A stretch of DNA of 64,000 nt from Inia geoffrensis. Its lineage: Eukaryota; Chordata; Mammalia; Artiodactyla; Iniidae. A program made the translations under genes and the position numbers. The notes beneath the pieces are model-generated. The model made no database searches. It was not told where the DNA came from and worked only from the letters and a program-made list of their open reading frames with translations. The first letter of the stretch is position 1. Each line of letters opens with the position of its first letter. Below, piece after piece: positions 39,650 through 50,182 of this stretch. The stretch is taken from the NCBI GenBank assembly GCA_036417435.1, contig CM070908.1:52113090-52177089 (forward strand), in the 5' to 3' direction.

Positions 39650-40490
39650 CACAGGCTTTCTCTTGTACATTAAGGAGTGGTTCAGGGGCCCTGTGGGGGC
39701 GTTTGGGCGCGCGGGGACTCGGTGAGCTGCAAGAGGGAGGCGGGGTCGCAGGACAGCTGCGCTCCTTGTTTCCTCCCAGGCTGGTCGTGTTCCGAGCTCG
39801 TCCGAGGGGGCATCCCCGGCGAGCTTCACTTTCCCCACCGAGAACCCACGCGCCACCCCGGGTCCGCCGCCTCGCGGACACTCCCCAGACACTCACCCTC
39901 CGCCCGCACGGAGAGCCGTGGCAGGCCAAGCAGCAGCAGCGCCGCCGCCCAGAGCCGGGTGCGGGAGCCGTGTCCTCTGGCCGCCATGGTCCAGGCGTCC
40001 ATGGGCGGGTGGCTGGAGCGCGGGCTCTGGCTGCTCGGCAATCGGGGGTGCCCGCGCCACTGCGCCGCGCACGCCACTCGGCTCCGCGTGCTGTGCTCTG
40101 TTGGCGCGTCGCAGGCTTCGCGCCCGGCGCGCAGACAGGGAGGAGCGCGGGGAGCCAGGGAGGTTGGGGATGCCAGATCCGCAGCGATGGGGCCCCGAAC
40201 TCCCAGGGGGTCCAGTACTCGGCGCCGGGGAGGCGGCTGTAGCCGGGCTCCGCCTTCGTGCTGGGCACCTGGGGGCCTCGGTGCCAAAAGAGGCTGAGCC
40301 GAACGAACGGCGAGCTCCCTGGGCGCCTCCGGGGCAGAGGAGAAGGGCGCGTGGAGGCGGGGAGAGCGGAGAGCCCGCTGCAGGGAACCCCTGCCTGCCT
40401 GGGGACCCTCTGCAAAAGGGTGACGCAGTCTGAGAGGCCAACCCACCCCACACACCCCCGCCTCGGGAGGACTGTGAAAAAACTGATGTC
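39650..40490 (-). promoter_or_regulatory. SUSD5: CpG island / presumed SUSD5 promoter and 5' UTR
   Basis: CpG density and GC content rise abruptly here compared with both flanks, and the region encloses coding exon 1. No TATA box stands out on the minus strand upstream of the start, consistent with a CpG-island promoter. The transcription start cannot be placed by eye. Several open frames on both strands here are a by-product of GC richness. Confidence 0.75.
39897..40002 (-). CDS. SUSD5: SUSD5 exon 1: signal peptide
   Basis: The exon encodes residues 1-35 and one base of codon 36. The sequence begins MDAWTMAARGHGSRT, then a hydrophobic core (LWAAALLLLGL) and a cleavage-like region before AEG, fitting a secreted or type I protein. 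The donor is GGAGG|GTGAGT, with intron from 39896. The first Met (40002) has C at -3 and G at +4. A second in-frame Met (39987) sits in a strong ACCATGG context and would give 623 residues. The first gives 628, close to the 629 of human SUSD5, so it is chosen. The N-terminal 16 residues before the core are the least conserved part relative to my memory of human. The frame is also open upstream to 40455 with no stop. Confidence 0.88.
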
Positions 40491-40949
40491 TAACTCTGTA
40501 CTCTGCCTCTTGACTTTGCAGCTGGCGTCCTCCTGTAGAGGAAGAACATTTTTACGAAAAAGAAAGCTCTAACTTGCCAGCCTCACTCTGAGGAGTGAAT
40601 TGCACGGAATAGCGAGACTCCCTTCCCTAAAAGGCCTGACAATCATTCACATGTGAGTGTAAATTAATTTACTTAACTATTCATCAGTTAACAGCTAGCT
40701 GGTAACCTGAGGAGTGAGAATTCACATGTCTGGGCTGGAGGGGACCTTTGAAAGCCTGGTTATTGCTGAGAATGGAGGGGAGGGGCAGAAGGCACCTGCA
40801 GGAACTACACATTGATTCCTTCAGGAGCTGTGCCTACTATCGCTTTTAGAATAGTCAATTGGATATTACTACCGAATTCTAATGAAATTTTAAAGTTTGT
40901 CTTTATTCAGACCCGTCCTGCCCTGTCCTAATTTGGGGAGATAGCATGC
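40491..40949. other. Upstream flank of SUSD5, unassigned
   Basis: Non-repetitive-looking sequence beyond the CpG island; no exon or transposon recognised. Confidence 0.45.
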
Positions 40950-41314
40950 TCTAAAGGTTTCTTTGGTACAACTGCTTTAGAGAACTGTTTGGCTGTTTCA
41001 TATAAAGTTAAAATACACCTCCTTGAAGACACAGAATTCCACTCCTGGGTGTATATCCAAAAGAAATGAAAACATACGTGCACAAAAAGATTTATACCCA
41101 AATTTCATAGCAGCTTTATTCACAATAATTAAAAACTGGAAGCAACCCAAATGTCATCAACCAACGAACAGAAAAACAAACGGTGTCATGTTTATGCAAT
41201 AGAATACTCTTCATCAGTAAGAGGAAGGAAATACTGATGCGCTCAATAACGTGGATGAATCTCAAAAATATGATGAGTGAAAGAAGCTTCAGTAAAAGAG
41301 TTCATACTGATTTC

Positions 41315-41317
<3 letters not shown>

Positions 41318-41352
<35 letters not shown>
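41318..41352. repeat. (CT)n microsatellite at a SINE tail
   Basis: A pure CT run joined to the T run of the adjacent SINE, so it probably grew from that element's tail. Confidence 0.93.
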
Positions 41353-41360
<8 letters not shown>

Positions 41361-41443
41361 TTTGCCATACCGCGTGGCATGCAGAACTTCCCTGGCCAGG
41401 GATGGAACCCGCTCCCCCTGCAGTGGAAGTGCCAGGGAAGTCC
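41353..41443 (-). mobile_element. CHR SINE, short and internally deleted
   Basis: GCCATACCGCGTGGCATGC, CAGGGATGGAACCC, then directly GCCAGGGAAGTCCC; the usual CTTAACCACTGGACC block is missing. Confidence 0.82.
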
Positions 41444-42439
41444 CTGTATGATTCCATTTTTTATATGAAGTTCACAAAGGGGCAGAACTAATCTGTGGTG
41501 AAAACAATACCATGGTTGCCTTTGAGGAGGTGGGAACACACTTCTGATGTAATGGGAACATTCTGTATCTTGATGAGGATGGCCGTCACCCGAGTGTATG
41601 CACTCCTCAAACCTCACTAAACTGTACACTTAAAATCTGTGCATTTTGTTGAATGCTATTTATACCTTAATAACAAATATTTCAAGAGTAATGAGTTCAG
41701 TTCTTGCCCTGAAGAGTAAATAAGTTTAACAGAAAAGAGTTTAATGAAAGGACCACAGACAGAAACACGGGCAGGGTTGAGAGAACCAATAAGGGATGGT
41801 AAAGCCCTTGGGACTGCCAACAGCAGGAAGGGTTACCACCGTGAGGCCTGAAGGTATGAGGGGAGTTGGAGGTGTTATCAAAATCCAGCAAGAGCATGGT
41901 CATGAAGGGGCTGCCTGAGAGGAGAGGTTAACCACAGGTAGAGGAACACAGTTGCTGCCAGTGGTATGGTAGGGAGGGAGTGAGGAAGAAATACCCCAGT
42001 CTCTCTCTCCTTCTACCCTTTAGATTCCTCCTGATGCCTCCTGGTGGCTGAACCATTTGACAGCTGGATGGCAAAGGAGTACAGGTGCCACAGTCCTCAG
42101 AGGTCATTCTCCCAGGGCGCAGTCAGGCAGGGGAGGGCAGAGTGGATCTGGAGGGGCAGTTGGAAAACAACCGGCACAGTCCATTTATTCTCTTCTTTCA
42201 TTTGGATGAACATAATTTGGAACAAAACAGGGAGGCACAAAGTTCTATCAGTTTCTGTATGATCTGGGAATATGTCAGTTCAAAGTCTCACTTGGAGCTA
42301 AAACAGTAATATTAACCACCATCATTGGTTATTTTCACATAAGTGCTGTTTCACATAAAGAGAAACAGCGAAAAGTAAAGCCTTATCATAAACTATAGAT
42401 ACCACAATCCTTGCTCCCGTAACTGGCCAAGAGGTATTA

Positions 42440-43691
42440 TTTGATAATCATTGCAATATTTCCCTTCCACCCTCAGAGCATCTTGGCCGACCTGACTTTT
42501 TTTAACGGGTGGGAGGGATCCAAACCTTCATTCCTTCTGAGGACCTATCTTTATTAGTTGGCCATGGTTTCTCATTGATTGTTGCTGTTGGACAGATTCC
42601 TGGGATCTAGACATAGTCATCCATACCCGCATTTTGTAGAAGCAACCCGCTTTCCCCTGGGTAATCAGGATCAGTCACCAGCCAGTAGAGTGACCTTCTC
42701 TTCTGTTGGAGAGCAATATTAGCTTCCAATTTACTGGCAGATGCCTGTGTGTTTACTGGTGGAAGTATGTCTCCCTTGTCCACCCAAACCTTCCAATTCA
42801 GCAGTCTAAAGGTTGTAGGGATGGCATGCAAAACTTTGGTAGGTGGGTTATTATATGTAATAGAAGGAAGGTCATTCCCACTTCCACTCGTTGGTTCTTA
42901 GACGGTGTATTCTGTCTATAAGAGAAATGACACCATATATTGGCTGCTGGCTTAAGGCATATACTATATCCTGGGCGAGTGCTCTAACCTCTCAGTGTAT
43001 TGGCTCAGCTAGTACCCTGTGACCTCACCTTTCTATCAAGCCATCTGCTTCTGGGTGATGGGGCATAGAGTAAAACTCATGGGCATGATGCCATTGCCAT
43101 ACTGCCTTTGCTGAAAAATCAGTTTCTTGGTTATAGACGATGTAATGTGCGATTCCATGGCAATAGATGAGGCATTCTATGAGTCCACGATATCATGCTG
43201 GTAGAAGCAAGGCAGGCAAAGAAGGCAAAATCATATCTAAAGTAAGGATCTATTCCAATGAGGACAAATAATTGTGACCCCTGTGAAAAAAAAAAGGGAT
43301 CCCATATAAAGAACTTCCCTCCGCATAACAGGAGGGGCCAGCTAGGGAATGATGTCTTGTGGGGACTCATGGTGGCCTCTGCTGTTGGCACATTGGATGC
43401 TCAGCAGTGGTGGTAACCAGATCAACTCTGAGGAAGAAAAGAAGTTCGTGTTATTGCATTCCTACATGGCCTCCGTCTCTGCCACCATGACCCCTACGTA
43501 CATGGTTCCATTACACAAGCGTGGATGCGGCTAGAGACAGAGGTACTTGACAGCCAGAGAATGGGTCCAGTCCTCCAAGGCGCCACCTGATTATTAGGGG
43601 TAACTTCTTCATTGAATTCCTCTTGTGGGGGGTTGGCATAGGCTACACACACATTGCCAGGCTGCTCATTCCAAGATGTCCAGACTGACTG
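42440..43691 (-). mobile_element. ERVL provirus remnant: integrase region
   Basis: Sequence in the minus direction matches the integrase end of ERVL pol as I remember it at DNA level: CCATCTGCTTCTGGGTGATGG, GGGCATGATGCCATTGCC, GCACATTGGATGCTCAGCAG. A short minus-strand frame at 43131-43391 still contains LIGIDPYFRYDFAF, a core-domain-like motif. The frame is broken many times, so this is an inactive fossil. Confidence 0.75.
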
Positions 43692-43811
43692 TTTTTTTTT
43701 TTTTGGCTGTGGGGCGGCATGTGGGATCTTAGTTCCCTGACCAGGGATTGAACCTGCGCCCTCTGCAGTGGAAGCACGGAGTCTTAACCACTGGACCGCT
43801 AGGGAAGTCCC
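43692..43811 (-). mobile_element. CHR SINE, short form
   Basis: TTTTGGCTGTGGGGCGGC to GCTAGGGAAGTCCC, inserted in the ERVL remnant; flanks AGACTGACTG / CATACTGACA. Confidence 0.87.
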
Positions 43812-44892
43812 CCCATACTGACATCTTATTATCAGTTTTTCAGTGTTGAAATAGCTGTCTCTGACCAGCTATTTTAGGCATTATCCATAAATTAGTACAG
43901 ATCCATGAATAAGGCCATCTCTCCTTTCATGTAAACCAAAGTTCCACACACTGGGAAGATTTTCTTTTGCTCCTGGTTTTTTCATTGTGGTAAAATATAC
44001 ATAACATAAAACTTACCACTTTAACCATGTGTAAGTGTATGGTTCTGTGGCATTAAGTACATTCACATTGTTGTGCAACCTTCACTCCTGTCCGTCTCCA
44101 GAATTTTTTCATCATCCCCAATGGAAACTTTGCCCCCATTAAACACTAACTCCCATTCCTCCGTTCCCTCCCTCCAGCTCCTGGTAACTGCCGTTCAACC
44201 TTCTGTCTCTATGAATTTGACTATTCTAGGTACCTCATATAAGTGGAATCGTACAGTGTTTCTCCTTTTATGTCACGACAGTTTTTTAGTTCTATACCAG
44301 AGTGGAGATGGCTAGTGCCATGCCATGGACACTCAAGTACAGAGCAGGCCCAAGTTTTTCCCTCCTGTGTTAAGTAAACCTCCCCATGAGTCCATAGATG
44401 TGGGTTGAGGTACAGGTAGCAAAACAGTAGAAGCAAGTGCCCTGGAATCTGAGCCACCTGCTCATGTAATGTACTTGTTCCTTCCAGGCCTGCTCTTGTA
44501 TACTGCATTTCCATTTGACAGTGGAATTCCGCTCTGTAGTTCAAAATGCCCCATTCAGGTAAGGTCTCATACTCACATGGTCAAGCAGTCAGTCTCTACC
44601 AGGGCCCAATTGCGCGGTAGGAACTGCTTATCAAATGGAGAACAGATGATTATACTCTAAAACTCTAGGGGTCTACGTCACCATTCTACTATGTGGTTTG
44701 CCCATGCTTCATAAGGCATCCCTACCTACATTTAAAGTGTTGTGTCTTTTATGGTATGAGGCCAAAGTGACAACACAGTTTGCTCTGCAGCCTGGATACT
44801 GCAGAGTTCCCTATTGCTATGGACTGCTTTCAAAACTGTAAGCCTTATGAGTTTCCACATAGTAAATGGTCCCTAAACCATTGTATCTTCTT
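43812..44892 (-). mobile_element. ERVL provirus remnant: middle of pol, with an L1 end inside
   Basis: The ERVL-like parts are 43812-43972 and about 44295-44892 (CATGCCATGGACACTCAAG; CCCCATGAGTCCATAGATG; GAGTTCCCTATTGCTATGG). They probably cover the region between reverse transcriptase and integrase. The piece between them (about 43975-44290) is an old L1 3' end (GTGGTAAAATATACATAAC; TAAGTGGAATCGTACAG). No frame is intact. Confidence 0.6.
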
Positions 44893-46075
44893 TCTGCAAA
44901 ATTTATTTTACTGAAGTATAGTTGATGTACAATGTTGTGTTAGTTTCTGGTGTATAGCAAAGGGATTCAGTTATACATTCTTTTTAATATTCTTTTCCAT
45001 TATGGTTTATCACAGGATATTGAATATAGTTCCTGGTGCTATTATACAGTAGGACCTTGTTGTTTATCCATTCTATATATAATAGTTTCCATCAGCTAAT
45101 CCCAGCCTCCCACTCGATCCTTCCCCCCAACCCCCCACCCCAGCAGCCACAAGTCTTTTCTCTATGTCTGTGAGTCTGTTTCATAAATAAGTTCATTAGT
45201 GTCATATTTTAGATTCCACCTGTAAGTGATATCATATGATATTTGTCTTTCTCTTTCTGACTTACTTCACTTAGTATGATAATCTCTAGGCCATCCATGT
45301 TGCTGCAAATGGCATTATTTCATTCTTTTTTATGGCTGAGTAGTATTTCATTGTATGTATATACCACATGTTCCTTTTTTTGGGGGGCTGTGCTGCACAA
45401 CATGCGAAACTTCCCCCATCAGGGATCGAGCTCTTGCCCCCTGTAGTGGAAGCACAGAGTCTTAACCACTGGACCACCAGGAAAGTCCGTACCATATCTT
45501 CTTTATCCATTCATCTGTCGATGGACATTTAGGTTGTTTCCATGTCTTGGCTATTGTGTATAGTGCTGCTATGAACATAGGGATGCATGTATCTTTTTGG
45601 AATTATAGTTTTCTCTGAGTGTATGCCCAGGAGTGGGATTGCTGGATCATATGGCAACTCTATTTTTAGTTTTATGAGGAACCTCCATACTGTTCTCCAT
45701 AGTGGCTGTACCAACTTACGTTCCCACCAACAGTGTAGGAGGGTTCCCTTTTCTCCACACCCTCTGTAGCATTTGTCATTTGTAGACTTTTTTAATGATG
45801 GCCATTCTGACTGGTGCGAGGTGGTACCTCATTTCTCTAATGATTAGTGATGTTGAGCACCTTTTCATGTGCCTGTTGGCCATCTGTATATCTTCTTTGG
45901 AGAAAAATCTATTTAAATCTTCTGCCCAGTTTTCGATTGGGTTTTTTGTTGTTGAGTTGATGAGCTGTTTGTTTATTTTGGAAATTAAGTCCTTGTTGCA
46001 TCATTCGCAAATATTTTCTCCCAGGCGGTAGGTTGTCTTTTTGTTTTGTTTATGGTTTCCTTTGCTGTACAACTG
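44893..46075 (-). mobile_element. 5'-truncated L1 inserted in ERVL
   Basis: This is an antisense L1 3' end running from the tail (TTTTACTGAAGTATAGTTG) through ORF2 C-terminal coding sequence; a minus-strand frame at 45529-45714 reads [19 protein letters not shown] perfect 12-bp TSD, TTGTATCTTCTT, lies at 44881-44892 and 46076-46087. A short CHR SINE (45373-45488) later entered it. Confidence 0.9.
45373..45488 (-). mobile_element. CHR SINE, short form
   Basis: GGGGGGCTGTGCTGCACAAC to ACCAGGAAAGTCC, flanked by ATACCACAT / GTACCATAT. Confidence 0.85.
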
Positions 46076-46455
46076 TTGTATCTTCTTATCCATGGTGGTA
46101 GTACGTGGCTATCAGTTTCTCTCTAGATAAAGTCCTGACATAAAACAGTGAAAATGTGCTACTATTCTTGCTGGCTGAAGGAATTAAAAATGAACCATTT
46201 ACTGGGTTAATAACGTAACAGGTGCCAAAGCCTGTATTTATGTATTCTAGTAATGACAGTACACCTGGAAGAGCAATTGCAACTGGCATCACCACCTGAT
46301 TAATTTGAAGATAAGCTACTAATATTTTCCAATAATTCCATAATATTTTACAGCTTTTGCTCTGGCAAACAGGAAAGAAACATTGAATGACCAAAAATCC
46401 TGGTTTATACTTCCTGTTTACACCTGTTGTCCCAGGGTCCCATCCAGCTTCACAC
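46076..46455 (-). mobile_element. ERVL provirus remnant: reverse transcriptase region
   Basis: A minus-strand frame (46086-46394) contains INQVVMPVAIALPGVLSLLE and TCYVINPVNGSFLIP, recognisable as a decayed retroviral reverse transcriptase core. It is truncated and interrupted. On the minus strand the order RT (here), then middle, then integrase (42440-43691) is the natural pol order, so these pieces come from one provirus. Confidence 0.78.
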
Positions 46456-47035
46456 CTGGCCCAGATTTTTCATTTTCTAAAGAAGTGTTTTTAACACTAG
46501 AATTAACATAAGCCAGAATGGTGGTCCTCAATTTTGCACTCCTAGCTTCTGCATGTTTTCATTTAGTAGTGGGTGAGATGCATGTGCAATTCTCACTTGA
46601 AAACATGATTAAACATGAACGATAAGCAGTGACCCATCTCATTGTCCCTGAACGTTTTCTGATGCCACATAACCAACTTCTCCCTTTGAAGGACAGTATG
46701 CAGGATGATCAGTGACATAAATCAAGTGTGCTCAGACACAGGGAGCTAGGGACAGCTCACTCCTTGTGGTCTCTGGTCTTGGTGGGAGGAGTATTCAAAG
46801 CCTTGCCAGCCACTCAATTTACTAGGCAGTTTTTCAGTGACTTTTAAGATCCATGAGGCCAACAGTCAGCAGGTCAGGGAGAAAAGTGAGCACTTAGTAG
46901 GTAGTTTGAGTGCTTCTGCTACATTATATGTCCGGGTATGAGAAAGAAACTATAAGTAAGCTCTCGAACACCTTGTGACTATACAGTGTAGGTCACTGTG
47001 TTGTGATTATATTTATGGGTTCTTTCCCTTCTCCG
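46456..47035. other. Intergenic sequence, unassigned
   Basis: No transposon or exon recognised. Confidence 0.45.
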
Positions 47036-47165
47036 GAGAATAAGTTTCCAGAGAGCAGGGGCAGTGTCTCACCATCTCTATATCCCAGCGTCTACCACAG
47101 CCCCTATCCCAGTGCCTGGCACATAATAAGCCCTCAGTGAATGTCTGATAAATGAATGAGTGCAT
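47036..47165 (+). repeat. L2 3' end
   Basis: GAGAGCAGGGGCAGTGTCTC, CCAGTGCCTGGCACATAATA and TGATAAATGAATGAG. Confidence 0.78.
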
Positions 47166-47244
47166 ACTTTCCATGCGCGTTGAGGCGCATGGTATTGTGG
47201 GCACTCTCTTTCCCTCAGCCCACGTACTTGAATGCTTACTCATC

Positions 47245-47545
47245 TTTCTTGACTCAATGCTAGCATCATCTCCCTCTGAGAAGTCTTTTTTGTGACTAGT
47301 CCAGTCTCTCCACTGACGATTCTCTCCTTTGTGCTCCCCATGTACCCTGAAGAGTTGCCTCAGTAATCATGGCTCTTTAATGGAACAGTTGTTCTACAGA
47401 TCTGTCTCTCCCACTTGTCTGAATTGTCCTTGAGGACAAAGACCATGTATTTTCTTTTTTTTTTTTAATCTCTGGTGCCTTGAGAAGTGCCTGGTTCATG
47501 ATAGGTTCCCAACCTCTGTTTGATGAGTTCATCATACACCAGACC
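47245..47545 (+). repeat. L2 fragment
   Basis: CATCATCTCCCTCTGAGAAG, TTGTCCTTGAGGACAAAGACC and GTGCCTGGTTCATGATAGG. Confidence 0.65.
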
Positions 47546-47659
47546 TGTGGGGTTAACTCATCCAAGGACCCCAAGTAGAGAACATGTCAAGGGCCATGGA
47601 GATGGTCTCAGTAAAATAAGGAACTTGCCAAGGGATTGCATGGATCTCTTCTTAACATC

Positions 47660-47770
47660 TTTTTAGGGCAGCCATGTCCATTTATGTTCTATCTTTGGTA
47701 GCTAGTACAGTGCCTAGCATATAACGGTCATTTAATTATGCTTTGATGAACAGAAGGATGAATAAGTGAG
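47660..47770 (+). repeat. L2 3' end
   Basis: GTACAGTGCCTAGCATATAA, then GATGAACAGAAGGATGAAT. Confidence 0.6.
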
Positions 47771-48504
47771 CCTCAAAAGCAATATATGCCAGCCAATGTA
47801 GATTTCAAACTTGATGGATCCAAAGCAGTCTCACAAATCATCTGCCTCCAGTCCGAAGCCACATAACTGAAAAATCACTGCCTAATGTCGCATTTACACG
47901 CACACTGCCTTCAGGGCTACGGAGGTTGTGGGCTGGGTCCTGAGTAAACACAGCCTACACTGGAAAGCCACTGTGGCCTCTGGGAGTTCTTTCAAGTTCC
48001 TCTGGGTTCTGAACTTGGTTTGCAGCTGGAGCCAAGTCTCTACCAAGTACCCCCCTCTTTTCGACAATTGAATTATTAACTAAAAGAAAACCATCCAGAG
48101 TGTAGCAGTTAGCGGTGGGCTGCCAATGGTAGGGAAATTTTATTTTGTTTACTCAGAGTGTTCACACCTAATCTATTGAAGAGTAGGAATAAGCCCTCAG
48201 AAAGCAGTTCAGAAGACCTGCTTCTGAAGGAAGACAGGCTTTGGACTTGGTAGGGAGGCAGTTCAGGGCAGCCGAGGAGTGGCGCTGCAGTGCTACCCCC
48301 CAGGACAAGACCGATTTCCAGGTGGGTGTTATCTACAGCTTCCTTCTGTGCTGGCTTTTCAGGGACACTGGGAGGGCCCCAGGGCTCCAGTCTCCCAGAT
48401 ATCTCCTGCAATCCCTGATTTGAATTCTGCATCATTCACTGAAGTCTTTGGTCCTTGTTGAGATGCAAGTGCACAGAGAGGGACAGCTCTGGAAAGGAGT
48501 CTGA

Positions 48505-48635
48505 GTTTAAGTCTGAGTTTTGCAACTAATAACCCTATGAATACACCACTTTACAACTCTGGGCCTCGGTTTCTTTACCTATAAAATACAGATGAAAGTG
48601 CTACCTAACATACTGGGTTTTTGAGATTGGAATTA
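48505..48635 (+). repeat. MIR
   Basis: TTACAACTCTGGGCCTCGG, TTTCTTTACCTATAAAATAC and GTGCTACCTAACATACTGGG. Confidence 0.75.
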
Positions 48636-48649
48636 CTTTGTTTTCTTTT

Positions 48650-48693
48650 TGTTTTTTTTTTTTTTTTTTTTGGCCACACCTTGCAGCTTTTGG
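48650..48693 (-). mobile_element. Truncated CHR SINE head
   Basis: A T run and GGCCACACCTTGCAGC are followed directly by unrelated sequence, so only the tail-proximal end remains. Confidence 0.55.
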
Positions 48694-49964
48694 GATAAGT
48701 ATACTGCAGTCTTCTATCATGTCTAACCTTAAGATCCTTACTTCTTTAAACCTCACAGAGTAACCACTGAACTCTGTCCTTTGCTTTGGGAAAGCAGGGC
48801 AAACTGACCATCTCTGCTGAATTCCCTGTGGAACTCTCAGCCCTTAAACATGATGACTGCTATTCAAGGGACTGTTCATCCTAGATCTTGCTCAGGTAGC
48901 CCATGTATTAATAGTAGGCAGTCCTGTTGTGCCCACTGGTATACCTGTACTTGTCAGGCAATGTACCCAAAACTTCATTTCCAGAAGAATGGTCATCATG
49001 TACATGAGACGTGGTGAAAAGGCAGAAAAACCCAACGCAATGATGTGACATGTTAAATATCCCTCATCTTAGCCCATATGTTGATTTTGCTTTTTACTGA
49101 AATATAACAAAGACACAGACATTTAAAAATTTACTTTGAGGAGTAGTGTGATAGAAGGGCCCGAGATGCTTGGCTTCTTCTCTTAGTCTGTCATCAGCCT
49201 ATTGGACTAATCATTCCTTTGCCCTCCATTTCTCATTCAGTAAAGCCCAGCAATGAAGAGATGGCTTCTAAGGAGACTTCCATTATTCTCTTTGGCTCCA
49301 GTGGCCCCTTTCCTCATGCATGGCTGTTTTCTGTGTTTAGAATGCCTTCTGTTGGCCAAGCTGGAGTCTCTACCTCACACTCCAAATTTGCCAGAGCATG
49401 GGACCAAATGTGGGCCCTGCTGGAAAGAGGGTTGGATGGGGTTGTCTTGGTCCTGCCACACAAGGCTCTCTGGAAAGGGCAAGAGACGCCAGCAGGAAGA
49501 GGAAAGAGGTTTATGTAAGCTGCCCAAGGGCTGTGAAAAGAGCTATAAAGGGTCCCAAAATAGAAATGCATCCACAAGGGACATGGGAGCTCAAACAGGT
49601 GGAGGGGAGAAGACTTAATGCCAAGCAAATTTGTGCATTTTGATTGCTAAGTGTCTAGTGCCAATTTCTGAAACAGAACTGTGTTTGCAAATTTAAGTGG
49701 TAGTGGGACCATTACCTTGAAATGGGAAGAAAATCCATGGACCCACTAGGAGTTTGGGGAAAGGGATGATTATCCCCATGAAATAATGTTCAAAGGAACA
49801 GTGGAAGGTAAAAACAAACTTGTGCTTTGATCACAATCCATATATCACCTTTGTTCAACATGCCAACTCATATGCTTTAAAAATATATATTTTATTCATT
49901 TGGAGCCTCAGTTTACTGTCTGAAGATATATATCAAGCTGTGTGCTGTGTGCAAATATTTTCCT
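48694..49964. other. Intergenic sequence, unassigned
   Basis: Open frames at 49219-49643 overlap in three phases with no family-like product. No splice context or transposon was recognised. Confidence 0.45.
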
Positions 49965-50182
49965 TTTTTTTTTTTTTCTTTTTTTTTTTTTTCAGTACGT
50001 GGGCCTCTTACTGTTGTGGCCTCTCCCGTTGCGGAGCACAGGCTCCGGTCACGCAGGCTCAGCGGCCATGGCTAACGGGCCCAGCTGCTCCGCGGCATGT
50101 GGGATCTTCCCGGACCGGGGCATGAACCCGTGTCCCCTGCATCAGCAGGCGGACTCCCAACCACTGCGCCACCAGGGAAGCC
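49965..50182 (-). mobile_element. CHR SINE, compact form
   Basis: Two T runs separated by one C, CAGTACGTGGGCC, and a complete body ending ACCAGGGAAGCCC; flanks ATATTTTCC / CTATTTTCC. Confidence 0.9.

Larger units (their letters stand above)
40950..41690 (+). mobile_element. Old L1 3' end
   Basis: CAGAATTCCACTCCTGGGTG, CACAATAATTAAAAACTGG, ACGTGGATGAATCTCAAAA and AAACTGTACACTTAAAATC mark the end of L1 ORF2 and the 3' UTR. A CT-repeat and short SINE are inserted at 41318-41443. Confidence 0.75.

Noticed and set aside
39677..40451. Several long open frames on both strands (up to 275 codons)
   Set aside because: All lie in the CpG island, where stop codons are rare; apart from the SUSD5 exon 1 frame none has family-like sequence.
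49219..49643. Possible exon or small gene (overlapping frames of 99-121 codons)
   Set aside because: No homology recognised, no splice sites or promoter context, and three overlapping phases are open by chance.
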